A stretch of 35,946 bases of DNA from Pseudomonadota bacterium (lineage in GTDB: Bacteria > Pseudomonadota > Gammaproteobacteria > Burkholderiales > Usitatibacteraceae): NCBI GenBank assembly GCA_029781595.1, contig JAKOWJ010000053.1:1-35946 (forward strand), written 5' to 3'. The position numbers and the translations under genes are program-made. The notes under the pieces were generated by a model. The model was not told the origin of the DNA. It was given only the letters and a program-made list of their open reading frames with translations, and did not search any database. Below, piece by piece: positions 16,725 to 24,742 of this stretch (position 1 is the stretch's first letter; each line of letters starts with the position of its first letter).

Positions 16725-18593
16725 TCAGTAGTTCAGGAGGAGGTTCACCAGCACCGAGTACTGCGGGCCGCGACGGTCCTCGTCGTAGAGGGCGCGCAGC
16801 CCCTTGCCCGGCAGCAGCGCGGCGGCCGAGGCGTTGAGGACCAGGTTCTGCGACATGAACGGCCGGTACTGCACGCCGGCGGACAGGTCCCAGCCGATCT
16901 CGCGGTCGGGCGGCCGCTGGTTGCGCAGCACGCCGAGCACCGTCGTGTCCTGGAAGCGCAGGTACGAGAGGTTGCCCAGCACGCGAAGCTGCGGCAGCAG
17001 GTCCGCGTCGGCGCCCACGCCCACCTGCAGCAGCCCGGGGTTCACGAAGTTGGACTGCCCCTCGTCCTTCGAGGAGCGAAGGCTCGGCAGGATGCCGTTG
17101 CGCCCCGACAGGGCCACGCCCCCGCCGCCGACGAGCGGCACGGCCTGGCGCATCCAGAAGCTCGTGTCGGCGCCGGCGAACTGCGGGTTCTCGAGGATGG
17201 CGTCGAAGCCGGTGGCCTTGTCGTCGTAGGGATTGCGGTCGCCGGAGGCGAGCAGCGCGTTCAGCCGCAGGCGCAGCCAGCTGAAGTCGCGCGAGAGCTC
17301 GGCGGCGAGGAACCCGGCGCGGATGTCCTGCGGCCGGCCGGCCAGCGGGTGGCGCTTGTCGCGGCCCAGCGCGAGGTAGGCGGAGGCCGTGAGGTTCCAG
17401 ACCCCGAAGTGGCCGTCGCCGTTGTAGCCGAGGTAGCCCACCGTGTAGTCGTGGCCGCGCTCGTCGCCCAGCGAGGACGGGCGGTTCAGGAAGCCGTTGG
17501 TGTCGTAGTGGACCTCGCTGCCCTCGCGGTTCACGTTGAGGATGGCCGTGGCCTGCGAGGTGAAGCCCAGCACAGGGAAGTCCTGGCGGTAGGCGTTGGC
17601 CACGAACACGTCGTCGCGGCGCAGCGGCGCGCCCAGGTCGTTCAGCCCCGAGTTCGTGTCCTTGTTCAGGCGCCGGAACCAGCCCAGGTTGTACTGCCAG
17701 CGGTTGCTGTCGCGGATGCCGAAGAGGCGCACGCCGAAGGGCACGTCCTGGAAGAGGAAGCCGCGGAAGTCCGAGATGAAGGGCTGGATGCCGACGCGGA
17801 CCGAGTCGAAGTCGTAGCGCGACGAGACGTTGCGCAGGTGCACGTCCGCGAACCACTCCTGGACCCCGACGTGGTTGTCGCCGCGCACCGTGCCGCGCTG
17901 CGGGTCGATGCGCAGGGCCCGGAGCTCCTCCACGCGCGACTGGTTCACGTTGATGGCCGGCACGAACCGGAACTCGTAGTCCGGCGGGCGGAAGGTCGTG
18001 TCGCCCTTGATGAGCGCGAGCGAGACGATGAGCGTCTGCGCGACGGTGGACTGGCGCCCCTGGCCGAACACGTCCACCGAGCCCGCGCGCGAGGAGGTGA
18101 TGGGGCCCACCGGCGTGGGCAGGCGCCGCGCCTCCACCAGCGTGTCGGAGACCACCCCGAGGTTGAAGAACCAGTCGGGCTTGAGCCGCTCGGCGAGCGC
18201 CGGGAAGTGCTCCTTCAGCCAGGGGTCGTTCCAGATGGGCAGGTCGCCCTTCAGGACGTTCTGGTTGTACGGGTCGGTGTGCGGGAACTTGAAGCCGAGC
18301 GCCTGCATGATGCGCCAGCGGTCCGGCACGGAGACGGCCTGCCGCGGCGTGGCGGGCAGCGGCCCCGGTACCTGCGAGGGGTCGGCGGGCGGCGGGAAGA
18401 ACTCGAGCGGCTTCGAGGTCCCGGGCCGGCGCTGGTCGATCTCGCGGTCGGCGGGCTTGTCCGGCGGGAGCTTGCGGTCCTCGTTCTCGCGGGGCTTCAG
18501 GCCCTCGTCGTCGGCGCGCGCGCCCGGCCCGGGCGCGAGCAGCGCCAGGCCGGCGGCGGCGAGCGCCGCGCTCGCGAGGCTAGAGACCCGCAC
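16725..18593 (-). CDS. Outer-membrane beta-barrel protein (porin-like, alginate-export-like)
   Basis: I start it at the GTG at 18593-18591, with AGGAG 7 nt upstream; the open frame extends further but only as shadow of the upstream gene. The product is 622 aa. Residues 1 to about 23 are a signal peptide (ALAAAGLALLAPGPGARA then DDEG). A Pro/Asp-rich periplasmic-type stretch follows (to about 110), then alternating polar/hydrophobic strands rich in Trp, Tyr and Phe to the end, closing with a C-terminal aromatic residue (NLLLNY) as in outer-membrane barrels. There are no cysteines. It overlaps the lipoprotein gene by 14 bp. Next to multiheme cytochromes, it is the obvious candidate for the outer-membrane part of an electron conduit, though a simple uptake porin cannot be excluded. 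Confidence 0.8.
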   Translation of the reverse strand: MRVSSLASAALAAAGLALLAPGPGARADDEGLKPRENEDRKLPPDKPADREIDQRRPGTSKPLEFFPPPADPSQVPGPLPATPRQAVSVPDRWRIMQALGFKFPHTDPYNQNVLKGDLPIWNDPWLKEHFPALAERLKPDWFFNLGVVSDTLVEARRLPTPVGPITSSRAGSVDVFGQGRQSTVAQTLIVSLALIKGDTTFRPPDYEFRFVPAINVNQSRVEELRALRIDPQRGTVRGDNHVGVQEWFADVHLRNVSSRYDFDSVRVGIQPFISDFRGFLFQDVPFGVRLFGIRDSNRWQYNLGWFRRLNKDTNSGLNDLGAPLRRDDVFVANAYRQDFPVLGFTSQATAILNVNREGSEVHYDTNGFLNRPSSLGDERGHDYTVGYLGYNGDGHFGVWNLTASAYLALGRDKRHPLAGRPQDIRAGFLAAELSRDFSWLRLRLNALLASGDRNPYDDKATGFDAILENPQFAGADTSFWMRQAVPLVGGGGVALSGRNGILPSLRSSKDEGQSNFVNPGLLQVGVGADADLLPQLRVLGNLSYLRFQDTTVLGVLRNQRPPDREIGWDLSAGVQYRPFMSQNLVLNASAAALLPGKGLRALYDEDRRGPQYSVLVNLLLNY

Positions 18594-20511
18594 AGACGTT
18601 CTCCTGGCTCGAGCCGTTGAACGGCGCCTGCGGGCACTGCGCATACCGCAGGCGGATGCCCAGCGGCGTGAGCTGGTCCGCGCGCATGGCCTGGGGCGCG
18701 TTGCCGATCCCGGTGCCCAGCGCGGCGGCGGCGTTGGCGAGGCCCAGCAGCGCCACCATGTCGTCCTGGTCCACGCCGTCGCCGGAGATGCCGACGCCGC
18801 CGATGAGCACGCCGTTGCGGTAGACGGGCACGCCGCCCGGGAAGATCTGCACGCCGTTGCGCAGCAGCGCGATGCCGCCGTCCGGCGTGCCCGCCGGCGC
18901 CCCGGCCGGCGCGCGTCCCGCGCAGCCCGTCGAGGTGTCGCCGAGCGCGGCACGGATGAACTGGTTGTAGATGAGGTCGAGCTGGAAGCCCACGTTGAAC
19001 GGGCTCCACTCGGAATAGGGCTTGGAGAGCGGCCCGGGGGGCGAGCCCTCGATCCCGTCCGGGTAGAACGGCCGGTGCAGGTTGCCGATGGCGCGGGTCG
19101 AGAACGCCGTGCGCCCGTCGAGCGAGCCGGCCTCGCCGAGGAAGCTGCGCATCGCCGCGGAATAGGCCTCGATCGGCACCGTGACTCCCGCGCCCATCGG
19201 CGCGAGGTAGGCCGCCGCCGGCCGCCCCTGCAGCAGCGCGCCCGCGTCCGGCCGCGAGAAGAAGAGCGCCGTGCGCCCCTTCTGCACCGCCACGTCCGTG
19301 CCGAAGATGGGCGCGTCGGCCGTGCGCACCAGCCCCAGCACGTCGCCGTTGAGGTCCACCACACTCACCGAGACCTCGGCGTAGGAGCCCAGCGGGCGGC
19401 GGATCTGCGCGCGCGAGCGCAGCGCGACCTTGATGCCCTCCTGCAGGATCTGCGAGACCTCGGCGGCGGTGAGCGCGCCCGGCCCGCTGCCCGCCCGGGG
19501 CGGGAAGCGCTCCGCATTGGCCGCGTCCACCAGCGTGAAGGCGCTCAGCGCCGCGAACGGGCCCGTGGCCGCCCGGTACCCGGAGGCCGGCGTGCCGAAG
19601 GCCACGCCCGCGTGCACGCCCGCGTCCACGTAGCCGTCCACCGCCACCAGCGCGCCCGGCAGCCCGTCGAAGGCCGGGGCCTTGGCTGGGTCGGTGAGGA
19701 TGGACTCGGAATCGACGAAGCGGAAGGTCTTGCCGTCGGCCGTGATGCGGTCGGCGCGGATGTCGTCGGGCGGGGCGAAGCCGCGCTCTCCCGCCACCGC
19801 CACCAGCTCGTCGACGTCCTCGTCCGTGTCCGTGATCTTGAGGTCCAGGCCGTACACGCCGTCGGCCATCACGCCGATGCCGCCCACCACCGCGCCGCCC
19901 TTGTAGAGCGGCAGCCCCCCGGGGTCGGCCGACAGCCCCAGCGGCGAGCGCTTGGGGCCCACCGTGCCGTGCGCGAGGTTGCGCATCACGTCCGAGCAGG
20001 AGAGCGAGGAGAACTGCGTGCCGAAGAGCGGCCCGGCGGGCGCCTGCAGCTCGCCCGGCAGGAAGTGCTCCTGCACGATCTGGCCCGCCGTGCGCGTGGA
20101 GAACGCGTTGCCGGCCGACGACAGGTAGGCGCCGGTGATGGCCTTGGCGATGGCGGCCACCGTCGAGGGCAGCGTGTCCTCGATGCCGTCCAGCCCGCCC
20201 ACGATGGGCCGGCCCGAGCGGATGTCGAAGCGCGGCCGCGCGCCGGTCATCTGGTAGACCGCGAGCACGTTGCCCACGCGGTCCACGACGGCGATCGTCG
20301 CGGGCTTCTGGCGCGCCGCCGCCTCCGCCACGGCCTGCGCGATCACGCGCTTCACGTCGTCGGCCGTGAGGAACGGGGCGCTCGCGTTGCAGTTGGGCTG
20401 GCACTCGGCCGTGGAGCCGGCGCTGCCCGAGCCCCCGCCGCACGCGGCGAGGACGAGGCAGGCCGCCAGGCCCCCGGCCCGCGCGGCCAGGCGCGCGAGC
20501 TCAACGCGCAC
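18580..20511 (-). CDS. Lipoprotein with two GlcG/HbpS (DUF336) domains
   Basis: A 643-aa protein from a GTG start, with a lipoprotein signal: LAAC lipobox with Cys24 followed by GGGSGSAG, so it is a lipid-anchored envelope protein. Two copies of a GlcG/HbpS-like fold are seen. The first (about 45-225) includes TIAVVDRVGNVLAVYQM, and GGLPLYKGGAVVGGIGVMADGV. The second (about 330-610) includes SVSVVDLNGDVLGLVRT and FPGGVPVYRNGVLIGGVGISGDGVDQDD. HbpS of Streptomyces binds heme, and GlcG-like proteins are small single-domain proteins, so a tandem lipoprotein is unusual. Overlaps of 11 bp (upstream) and 14 bp (downstream) with neighbours tie it to the cytochrome operon. It might bind heme or contact cytochromes, but no heme ligand can be assigned from sequence. 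Confidence 0.82.
   Translation of the reverse strand: MRVELARLAARAGGLAACLVLAACGGGSGSAGSTAECQPNCNASAPFLTADDVKRVIAQAVAEAAARQKPATIAVVDRVGNVLAVYQMTGARPRFDIRSGRPIVGGLDGIEDTLPSTVAAIAKAITGAYLSSAGNAFSTRTAGQIVQEHFLPGELQAPAGPLFGTQFSSLSCSDVMRNLAHGTVGPKRSPLGLSADPGGLPLYKGGAVVGGIGVMADGVYGLDLKITDTDEDVDELVAVAGERGFAPPDDIRADRITADGKTFRFVDSESILTDPAKAPAFDGLPGALVAVDGYVDAGVHAGVAFGTPASGYRAATGPFAALSAFTLVDAANAERFPPRAGSGPGALTAAEVSQILQEGIKVALRSRAQIRRPLGSYAEVSVSVVDLNGDVLGLVRTADAPIFGTDVAVQKGRTALFFSRPDAGALLQGRPAAAYLAPMGAGVTVPIEAYSAAMRSFLGEAGSLDGRTAFSTRAIGNLHRPFYPDGIEGSPPGPLSKPYSEWSPFNVGFQLDLIYNQFIRAALGDTSTGCAGRAPAGAPAGTPDGGIALLRNGVQIFPGGVPVYRNGVLIGGVGISGDGVDQDDMVALLGLANAAAALGTGIGNAPQAMRADQLTPLGIRLRYAQCPQAPFNGSSQENVCAGL
18601..18605 (-). 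promoter_or_regulatory. Shine-Dalgarno site that fixes the GTG start of the barrel gene
   Basis: AGGAG on the minus strand, 7 nt before the GTG at 18593, inside the end of the upstream lipoprotein gene. The residues that follow this start read as a signal peptide, which supports the choice. Confidence 0.7.
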
Positions 20512-22273
20512 GGGCGGCCTCGGCGGCGAGTCGCGTCGGGTGCCTCGGCTTGAACTGCGGGTCCCACGGGTTCTTCTGTTCGTGGAACCCGTGGCACAGC
20601 ATGCAGCTCGAGGTGACCTTGCGCTCCTCGGGGCGCGATCCCCCGTGGCACTTGCGGCAGTCGGCGATCGAGGGCATGGCCACGTCGCTCGAGCGCTTGG
20701 ACTTCGTGACGTCGTGGCAGTCGGTGCACTTCGACTGCGCGTGCGCCGCGTGGTCGAACCGGGAGTCGGGCATCCAGCGCGGGTTCTGGCGCACCGGCGT
20801 CACGTCCCACGAAGGGCCGTCCGCGCCTTCCTTCTGGACGATCTCGTGGCAGGTGCGGCACACGCGCACCTCGAAGAGCTCGTCGGAGACCTGCTCGGAC
20901 TTGCGGCCCGTGGCCGCCAGGCGCGTGCCGAAGAGTTGCATGGCCACGCGCGCGGCCTTGCCGTCGGCCAGGCGCAGGGCCTCGCGCCGCTGGGAGTCGG
21001 TGGGCGCGCCGGTGCGCCGCAGGAGCCCGGCGCCTGGCACGCCGAAGGCCTTCTCGAAGCTGTCCTGCGTCGCGTTGAGGGCGAGGTTCGCGTAGAACTC
21101 GCGGATGACGGTGACCGCCTCCGCGGGCCGGCCGTGCGGCACCTGCCGCGAGGTCACCGCCGGCTCGAACTCCAGGCGGTGGCAGGCCTGGCAGTGCCGT
21201 GCCATGGCGATGGGCTCGAAATTGCGCTTCGAGGCGTCCGGCTCGTGGCAGGCCGCGCAGTCGAGCTTCACCTTGCCCTTGTCCGGGTGGCGAACGCCTG
21301 CGGGGTCGAGGTGGACCGCGTGCGGGAAGGCGAGGTGCGACTGCTCCTCGATGGGCCCCGCGCCCTGGCGCACGCGCTTCACGCCCGTGTCGGTGGCGAT
21401 CGTCAGGCGGAACGGCGGGTGGTCGTGCGCGAAGTCCGAGGCGTTCTGCGACTGCGCCCCGTTGGCGCGCGAGCGGATGTCGCGGTGGCAGTCGGCGCAG
21501 AAGCGGTCGTCGTCGCGGAAGGTGGACCTCACGCCCTTGTGGTCGCGGTGGCACTGCGCGCAGCGCTGGCCCTGGAAGAGCACCGCCGGCTTGAACTCCG
21601 GCGTGACGTGGTGGCCGATGCGCTGATGGCACTCCAGGCAGGCCGCGTCGCGCACCTGGATGAAGGGCAGCTCGTGGCAGGCCTCGCACTTCTCCTGGAT
21701 CGGCTGGTGCGAGAGGATGAGCGGCCCCGGGTTCCAGAAGCGGTCGGTGGCCACGACGGGCTCGGCCGGCTGCTGCCAGGGCAGGTGCAGCACGCGCCCG
21801 GCGGGAAGCAGGAATACCCCCACCGCGAGGATCACGAAGAGCGCGAGCGAGACCGCGCGCTTGGGCAACCCGAGCGAGGCGAGGGTGAGCTTCTTCGCGC
21901 GGGCCAGGAACTCCGGCGCCACGTTGTCCGCGGGCCGCACGAGCTCGACGGTGATGGCGCCCGTGTAGCCCTCGGGCGCGGGTATGGCGGTGAGCTTGTA
22001 CGGGCCGATGTCGATGGCGGTGCCGGGGGCGAGGCGCACGGAGCGCACCGCGCGCCGCGTGGTGCTCGTCATGGTCCCCATCTCCCCCTCGGTGTAGACG
22101 GGACCGTTGCGGTCGACGATGAGGCCCTGGTTGAGGGCGATGCGCGGGTCGGCGAGCAGCACCTCGCTCGCGGCGTTGCGGCCGACGCGCACCCAGTCGG
22201 CCGTGACCTCCTTGCGCACCTGGACGACGCGCCCGGCGCGGTTGCGGCTCTGCGAGATGACGAGGAGTTTCAC
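20501..22273 (-). CDS. FHA-domain, single-TM, decaheme cytochrome c
   Basis: A 590-aa fusion from a GTG start. Residues about 26-95 look like an FHA domain (WVRVGRNAASEVLLADPRIA), but the phosphothreonine-contacting Ser and His of the usual SxxHA motif read Ala and Gln (RIALNQGLI), so canonical pThr binding is doubtful. One transmembrane helix follows (about 139-159, LALFVILAVGVFLL). Ten CXXCH sites lie beyond it, from Cys196 to about residue 560 (CEACH, CLECH, CAQCH, CADCH, CAACH, CQACH, CRTCH, CTDCH, CRKCH, CMLCH). The topology puts the FHA part in the cytoplasm and the hemes in the periplasm. It is 21 bp downstream of the b-type cytochrome gene, so it is the natural acceptor or donor for it, like NapC/CymA-type inner-membrane cytochromes in role though not in sequence. 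Confidence 0.85.
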   Translation of the reverse strand: MKLLVISQSRNRAGRVVQVRKEVTADWVRVGRNAASEVLLADPRIALNQGLIVDRNGPVYTEGEMGTMTSTTRRAVRSVRLAPGTAIDIGPYKLTAIPAPEGYTGAITVELVRPADNVAPEFLARAKKLTLASLGLPKRAVSLALFVILAVGVFLLPAGRVLHLPWQQPAEPVVATDRFWNPGPLILSHQPIQEKCEACHELPFIQVRDAACLECHQRIGHHVTPEFKPAVLFQGQRCAQCHRDHKGVRSTFRDDDRFCADCHRDIRSRANGAQSQNASDFAHDHPPFRLTIATDTGVKRVRQGAGPIEEQSHLAFPHAVHLDPAGVRHPDKGKVKLDCAACHEPDASKRNFEPIAMARHCQACHRLEFEPAVTSRQVPHGRPAEAVTVIREFYANLALNATQDSFEKAFGVPGAGLLRRTGAPTDSQRREALRLADGKAARVAMQLFGTRLAATGRKSEQVSDELFEVRVCRTCHEIVQKEGADGPSWDVTPVRQNPRWMPDSRFDHAAHAQSKCTDCHDVTKSKRSSDVAMPSIADCRKCHGGSRPEERKVTSSCMLCHGFHEQKNPWDPQFKPRHPTRLAAEAARAR

Positions 22274-22294
22274 GATCGGCTCCGGGCGGCGCGC

Positions 22295-23128
22295 CTACCA
22301 GTAGAGGAACACGGAGATCACGTGCGCCGAGAGCGCCGCGAGCAGCGCGATGGCCAGGGGCACGTGGAAGTAGAGCCAGAGGTCCAGCTTCGCCTTGAAC
22401 CGCAGGTCGCGCCGCGCGCGTCCCAGGATCTCGTGCTTCTGCAGCAGCAGCGTGTACACCTCGTGGTTGAGCTTGGCCACGTCGCCCGTCAGGCGCTTGC
22501 CCAGCTCGGGCAGGTCGCGCACGGCGGCGGCGGTCGGGCAGGCGCGGTCGCGCCCGCTCAGCACCCGGCCGAGCGTGCCGCCCAGGCGCGAGCCGTCCAG
22601 CGAGGCGTTGACCACCTTCAGGATCTGGTCCGGGAGCGAGAGCGCCTTCTCGCGGATCTCGCGGTCGAGGTCGTCGATCTTGAGGATCATCGCGTCGAGC
22701 GTCTCGTCGCCGCGGTTGGCGGTCATGAGGCCCGGCACCGACAGGTACACGTACACGCCATAGAAGCCGCTCGCCACGGTGGCGACCATGAGCACGTAGG
22801 CGAGCGTGTGCACGTTCCAGCCCAGCTCGAATCCCGTGTGCAGCGTGGCCACGACCAGCAGCGCCGTGCCGAGGTACACGTGCGCCGAGAGCCAGCCCTG
22901 CACCGAGCCCACGCGCGAGACGTAGCGGCGCTTGCGCACGCCGAACCACAGCAGCCACAGGATGAGAAGCGCGCCGATGGTGCCCAGCGTGTAGCCGAGC
23001 CAGGTGCCGCCGTAGGGCTTCACCGGCGGGTCGTGCCACAGGTAGACGGCCCCGGCGATCACGCTCATCGCGAGCGCCGCCTTGAACCACCGGAAATGCG
23101 CGTACTCCAGGATCGACTGGTGTCGCAC
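22295..23128 (-). CDS. Inner-membrane b-type cytochrome (b561-like, five helices)
   Basis: I start it at the GTG at 23128-23126 behind a purine-rich GGAAGGGGG stretch; the frame is open further upstream but without conserved character. The 277-aa protein has five hydrophobic helices (about 16-31, 43-64, 79-101, 107-129, 250-276). Histidines 83 and 97 in helix 3, and 255 and 269 in helix 5, are each 14 residues apart, the spacing expected for two b hemes ligated between a pair of helices; His107 is a further candidate. A soluble, charged, probably helical segment of about 115 residues separates helices 4 and 5. It is the first gene of the cytochrome operon and probably exchanges electrons with the quinone pool and the FHA-decaheme protein. 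The precise family was not identified. Confidence 0.75.
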   Translation of the reverse strand: MRHQSILEYAHFRWFKAALAMSVIAGAVYLWHDPPVKPYGGTWLGYTLGTIGALLILWLLWFGVRKRRYVSRVGSVQGWLSAHVYLGTALLVVATLHTGFELGWNVHTLAYVLMVATVASGFYGVYVYLSVPGLMTANRGDETLDAMILKIDDLDREIREKALSLPDQILKVVNASLDGSRLGGTLGRVLSGRDRACPTAAAVRDLPELGKRLTGDVAKLNHEVYTLLLQKHEILGRARRDLRFKAKLDLWLYFHVPLAIALLAALSAHVISVFLYW

Positions 23129-23163
23129 CTGCCCGCCCCCTTCCCCGCCTGCTCGTTGTGTTT

Positions 23164-23181
23164 TGTCGGAAAGGCGCGACA
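23164..23181. promoter_or_regulatory. Possible operator: inverted repeat TGTCG-N8-CGACA
   Basis: TGTCG (23164-23168) and CGACA (23177-23181) form a perfect 5-bp inverted repeat with an 8-nt spacer. A further CGACA lies at 23204-23208. All fall between the candidate -10 box and the start of the b-type cytochrome gene. No FNR-type TTGAT-N4-ATCAA site was found. Five-base arms can occur by chance. Confidence 0.25.
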
Positions 23182-23211
23182 GGCCGACCGCGTCTCCGGA
23201 TTGCGACAGCG

Positions 23212-23239
23212 ATTGTATCCGCCCGCCAGTGGTGCGCAA
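23212..23239 (-). promoter_or_regulatory. Candidate promoter of the seven-gene cytochrome operon
   Basis: Minus strand: TTGCGC (23239-23234), 16-nt spacer, TACAAT (23217-23212), leaving a leader of roughly 75-80 nt before the GTG at 23128. It is the best -35/-10 pair seen on this strand in the 233-bp divergent gap. Confidence 0.4.
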
Positions 23240-23310
23240 GGGGCGGGCGCGCCGATCCTCCGGGCAGTGTGCGTTGACGCTTCGCAATCGGGACGCACGC
23301 CGCGCTCCGG

Positions 23311-23316
23311 TATAAT
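23311..23316 (+). promoter_or_regulatory. -10 box of the ccm operon promoter
   Basis: Consensus TATAAT 45 nt before the ccmI ATG. The hexamer 17 nt upstream is not a recognisable -35 box, so an activator may be needed. The remaining 233-bp divergent gap holds only this site and the elements listed for the opposite operon. Confidence 0.45.
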
Positions 23317-23361
23317 CCGCCGTCGCGCTTCGCGCCTTTTCTCTCCCGCCCCATTCTCCCG

Positions 23362-24711
23362 ATGCTCACTTTCTGGATCGTCGCCGCCCTGCTCATCGTG
23401 GCGGCGCTCGCCATCGTGCTGATCCCGCTGCTGCGCCCCCGCGGCGCGCGCGGGCCCAGCGTGCGCGAGTCGAACCTCGCCGTGCTGCGCGGCCAGCGCC
23501 GCGAAATCGAGAGCGACGTGGCCGCCGGCCTGCTGCCGGCCGACGCGCGCGAGAGCGCGCTCGCCGAGCTCGCCGCGCGCGCCGACGAGGACCTTCAGGC
23601 CTCCACCGAGCCGGCCGCCGAGGCCGCCTCCCGCCCGTGGGGTCTCGTCGCCTTCTTCGCCGTGCTCATCCCGGTGGCGGGCCTGGGCCTGTACCTGTGG
23701 GTGGGCAATCCCCACGCCACCGACCCGAAGGCCGTCGCCGCCACCACCGCCGTCGACGCGTCGGGAGCGCCGGCGCCGCACGAGATCGAGGCGATGGTGA
23801 CCGCGCTCGAGCAGCGGATGCAGGGGCGCCCCGACGACGTGCAGGGGTGGAGCCTGCTCGCGCGCTCCTACGCGGCCACCGGCAAGGCCGAGAAGGCGCT
23901 CGCCGCCTACGCGCACCTGGCGAAGATCGCCCCGCAGGACCCCACGGTGCTGGCCGACTACGCCGACCAGCTCGCGCTCTCGCGCGGCCGCAACCTCGCG
24001 GGCGAGCCCACCGAGCTCGTGATGCGCGCGCTCAAGATCGACCCGCGCCACCCCAAGGCCCTCGCGCTCGCCGGCACCGCCACGCTCAACGGCGGCGACT
24101 TCGCGGCCTCCATGGGCTACTGGGAGCGGCTGCTCGCCGTGGTGCCCGCCGGCGGCGAGGAGGCACGCGACGTGGGCAACATCATCGAGGAGGTGCGAAG
24201 CCGCGCCGCGGCCGCCGGCAAGCCGCTGCCGCCCTCGAAGGCGCTCGCACTGGCGCTGGCGGCCGCCAAGTCCGCGCCGCCTCCCGCTCCCGAGGCGGCG
24301 CCCCCGGCCGCGCCCTTCGCGGCGATGCCGCCCGGCGGCGGCGCGCCCGCCATGGCGCCGGTCCCCGGCAAGTCCATCTCGGGCACCGTGCGCCTCGCCC
24401 CGGCCCTCGCCTCGAAGATCTCGCCCACGGACACGCTCTTCATCTACGCGCGCGCCGAGTCGGGCTCGCGCATGCCGCTCGCCATCATCCGCGGCGGCGC
24501 CGGTGAGCTGCCGCGGGCGTTCGAGCTCGACGACTCCATGGGCATGACGCCGGCCGCGCGCCTTTCCGCGGCCCCGGCGGTGATCGTGGAGGCGCGCGTG
24601 TCCAAGGCCGGCGGCGCCATCACCCAGCCCGGCGACCTCGTCGGCCTGAGCAAGGCCGTCGCGCCCGGCGCGAAGGGCGTCGACATCGTGATCGACAAGG
24701 TGGTCCCGTGA
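23362..24711 (+). CDS. ccmI: Cytochrome c maturation protein CcmI
   Basis: Apocytochrome c chaperone of System I, which holds the CXXCH region of unfolded cytochromes for heme attachment by CcmFH. The 449-aa protein has two N-terminal membrane helices (about 4-24 and 94-114) with a cytoplasmic loop holding the family's LR..R.EIE pattern, a periplasmic TPR region (about 140-260, including DDVQGWSLLARSYAATG and KALAAYAHLAKIAPQDP), an Ala/Pro-rich linker, and a C-terminal beta-rich domain (ISGTVRLAP... to the end) typical of betaproteobacterial CcmI. It is the first gene of the ccm operon here, whereas in many proteobacteria ccmI comes last. Confidence 0.9.
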   Translation: MLTFWIVAALLIVAALAIVLIPLLRPRGARGPSVRESNLAVLRGQRREIESDVAAGLLPADARESALAELAARADEDLQASTEPAAEAASRPWGLVAFFAVLIPVAGLGLYLWVGNPHATDPKAVAATTAVDASGAPAPHEIEAMVTALEQRMQGRPDDVQGWSLLARSYAATGKAEKALAAYAHLAKIAPQDPTVLADYADQLALSRGRNLAGEPTELVMRALKIDPRHPKALALAGTATLNGGDFAASMGYWERLLAVVPAGGEEARDVGNIIEEVRSRAAAAGKPLPPSKALALALAAAKSAPPPAPEAAPPAAPFAAMPPGGGAPAMAPVPGKSISGTVRLAPALASKISPTDTLFIYARAESGSRMPLAIIRGGAGELPRAFELDDSMGMTPAARLSAAPAVIVEARVSKAGGAITQPGDLVGLSKAVAPGAKGVDIVIDKVVP

Positions 24712-24742
24712 GGCTCCCGGCGCGAGCGCGCCCCGGCCGCCG

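Noticed and set aside
13049-16837. Plus-strand open frame of 1262 codons opposite the decaheme-LVIVD gene
   Set aside because: It is the antisense shadow of a gene with ten CXXCH sites and a signal peptide. The translation is low-complexity Val/Arg/Ala/Gly without domains, as expected opposite high-GC codons.
23274-23316. TTGACG as -35 for the ccmI TATAAT
   Set aside because: The spacing is 31 nt, far beyond the 16-18 nt needed.
20270-23422. Plus-strand open frame of 1050 codons across three cytochrome-operon genes
   Set aside because: It crosses several well-supported minus-strand genes and their junctions, and has no recognisable domain.
24719-24732. GGCGCG-AG-CGCGCC palindrome between ccmI and ccmA as a terminator
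   Set aside because: The loop is too short, no T-run follows, and the operon clearly continues through it.
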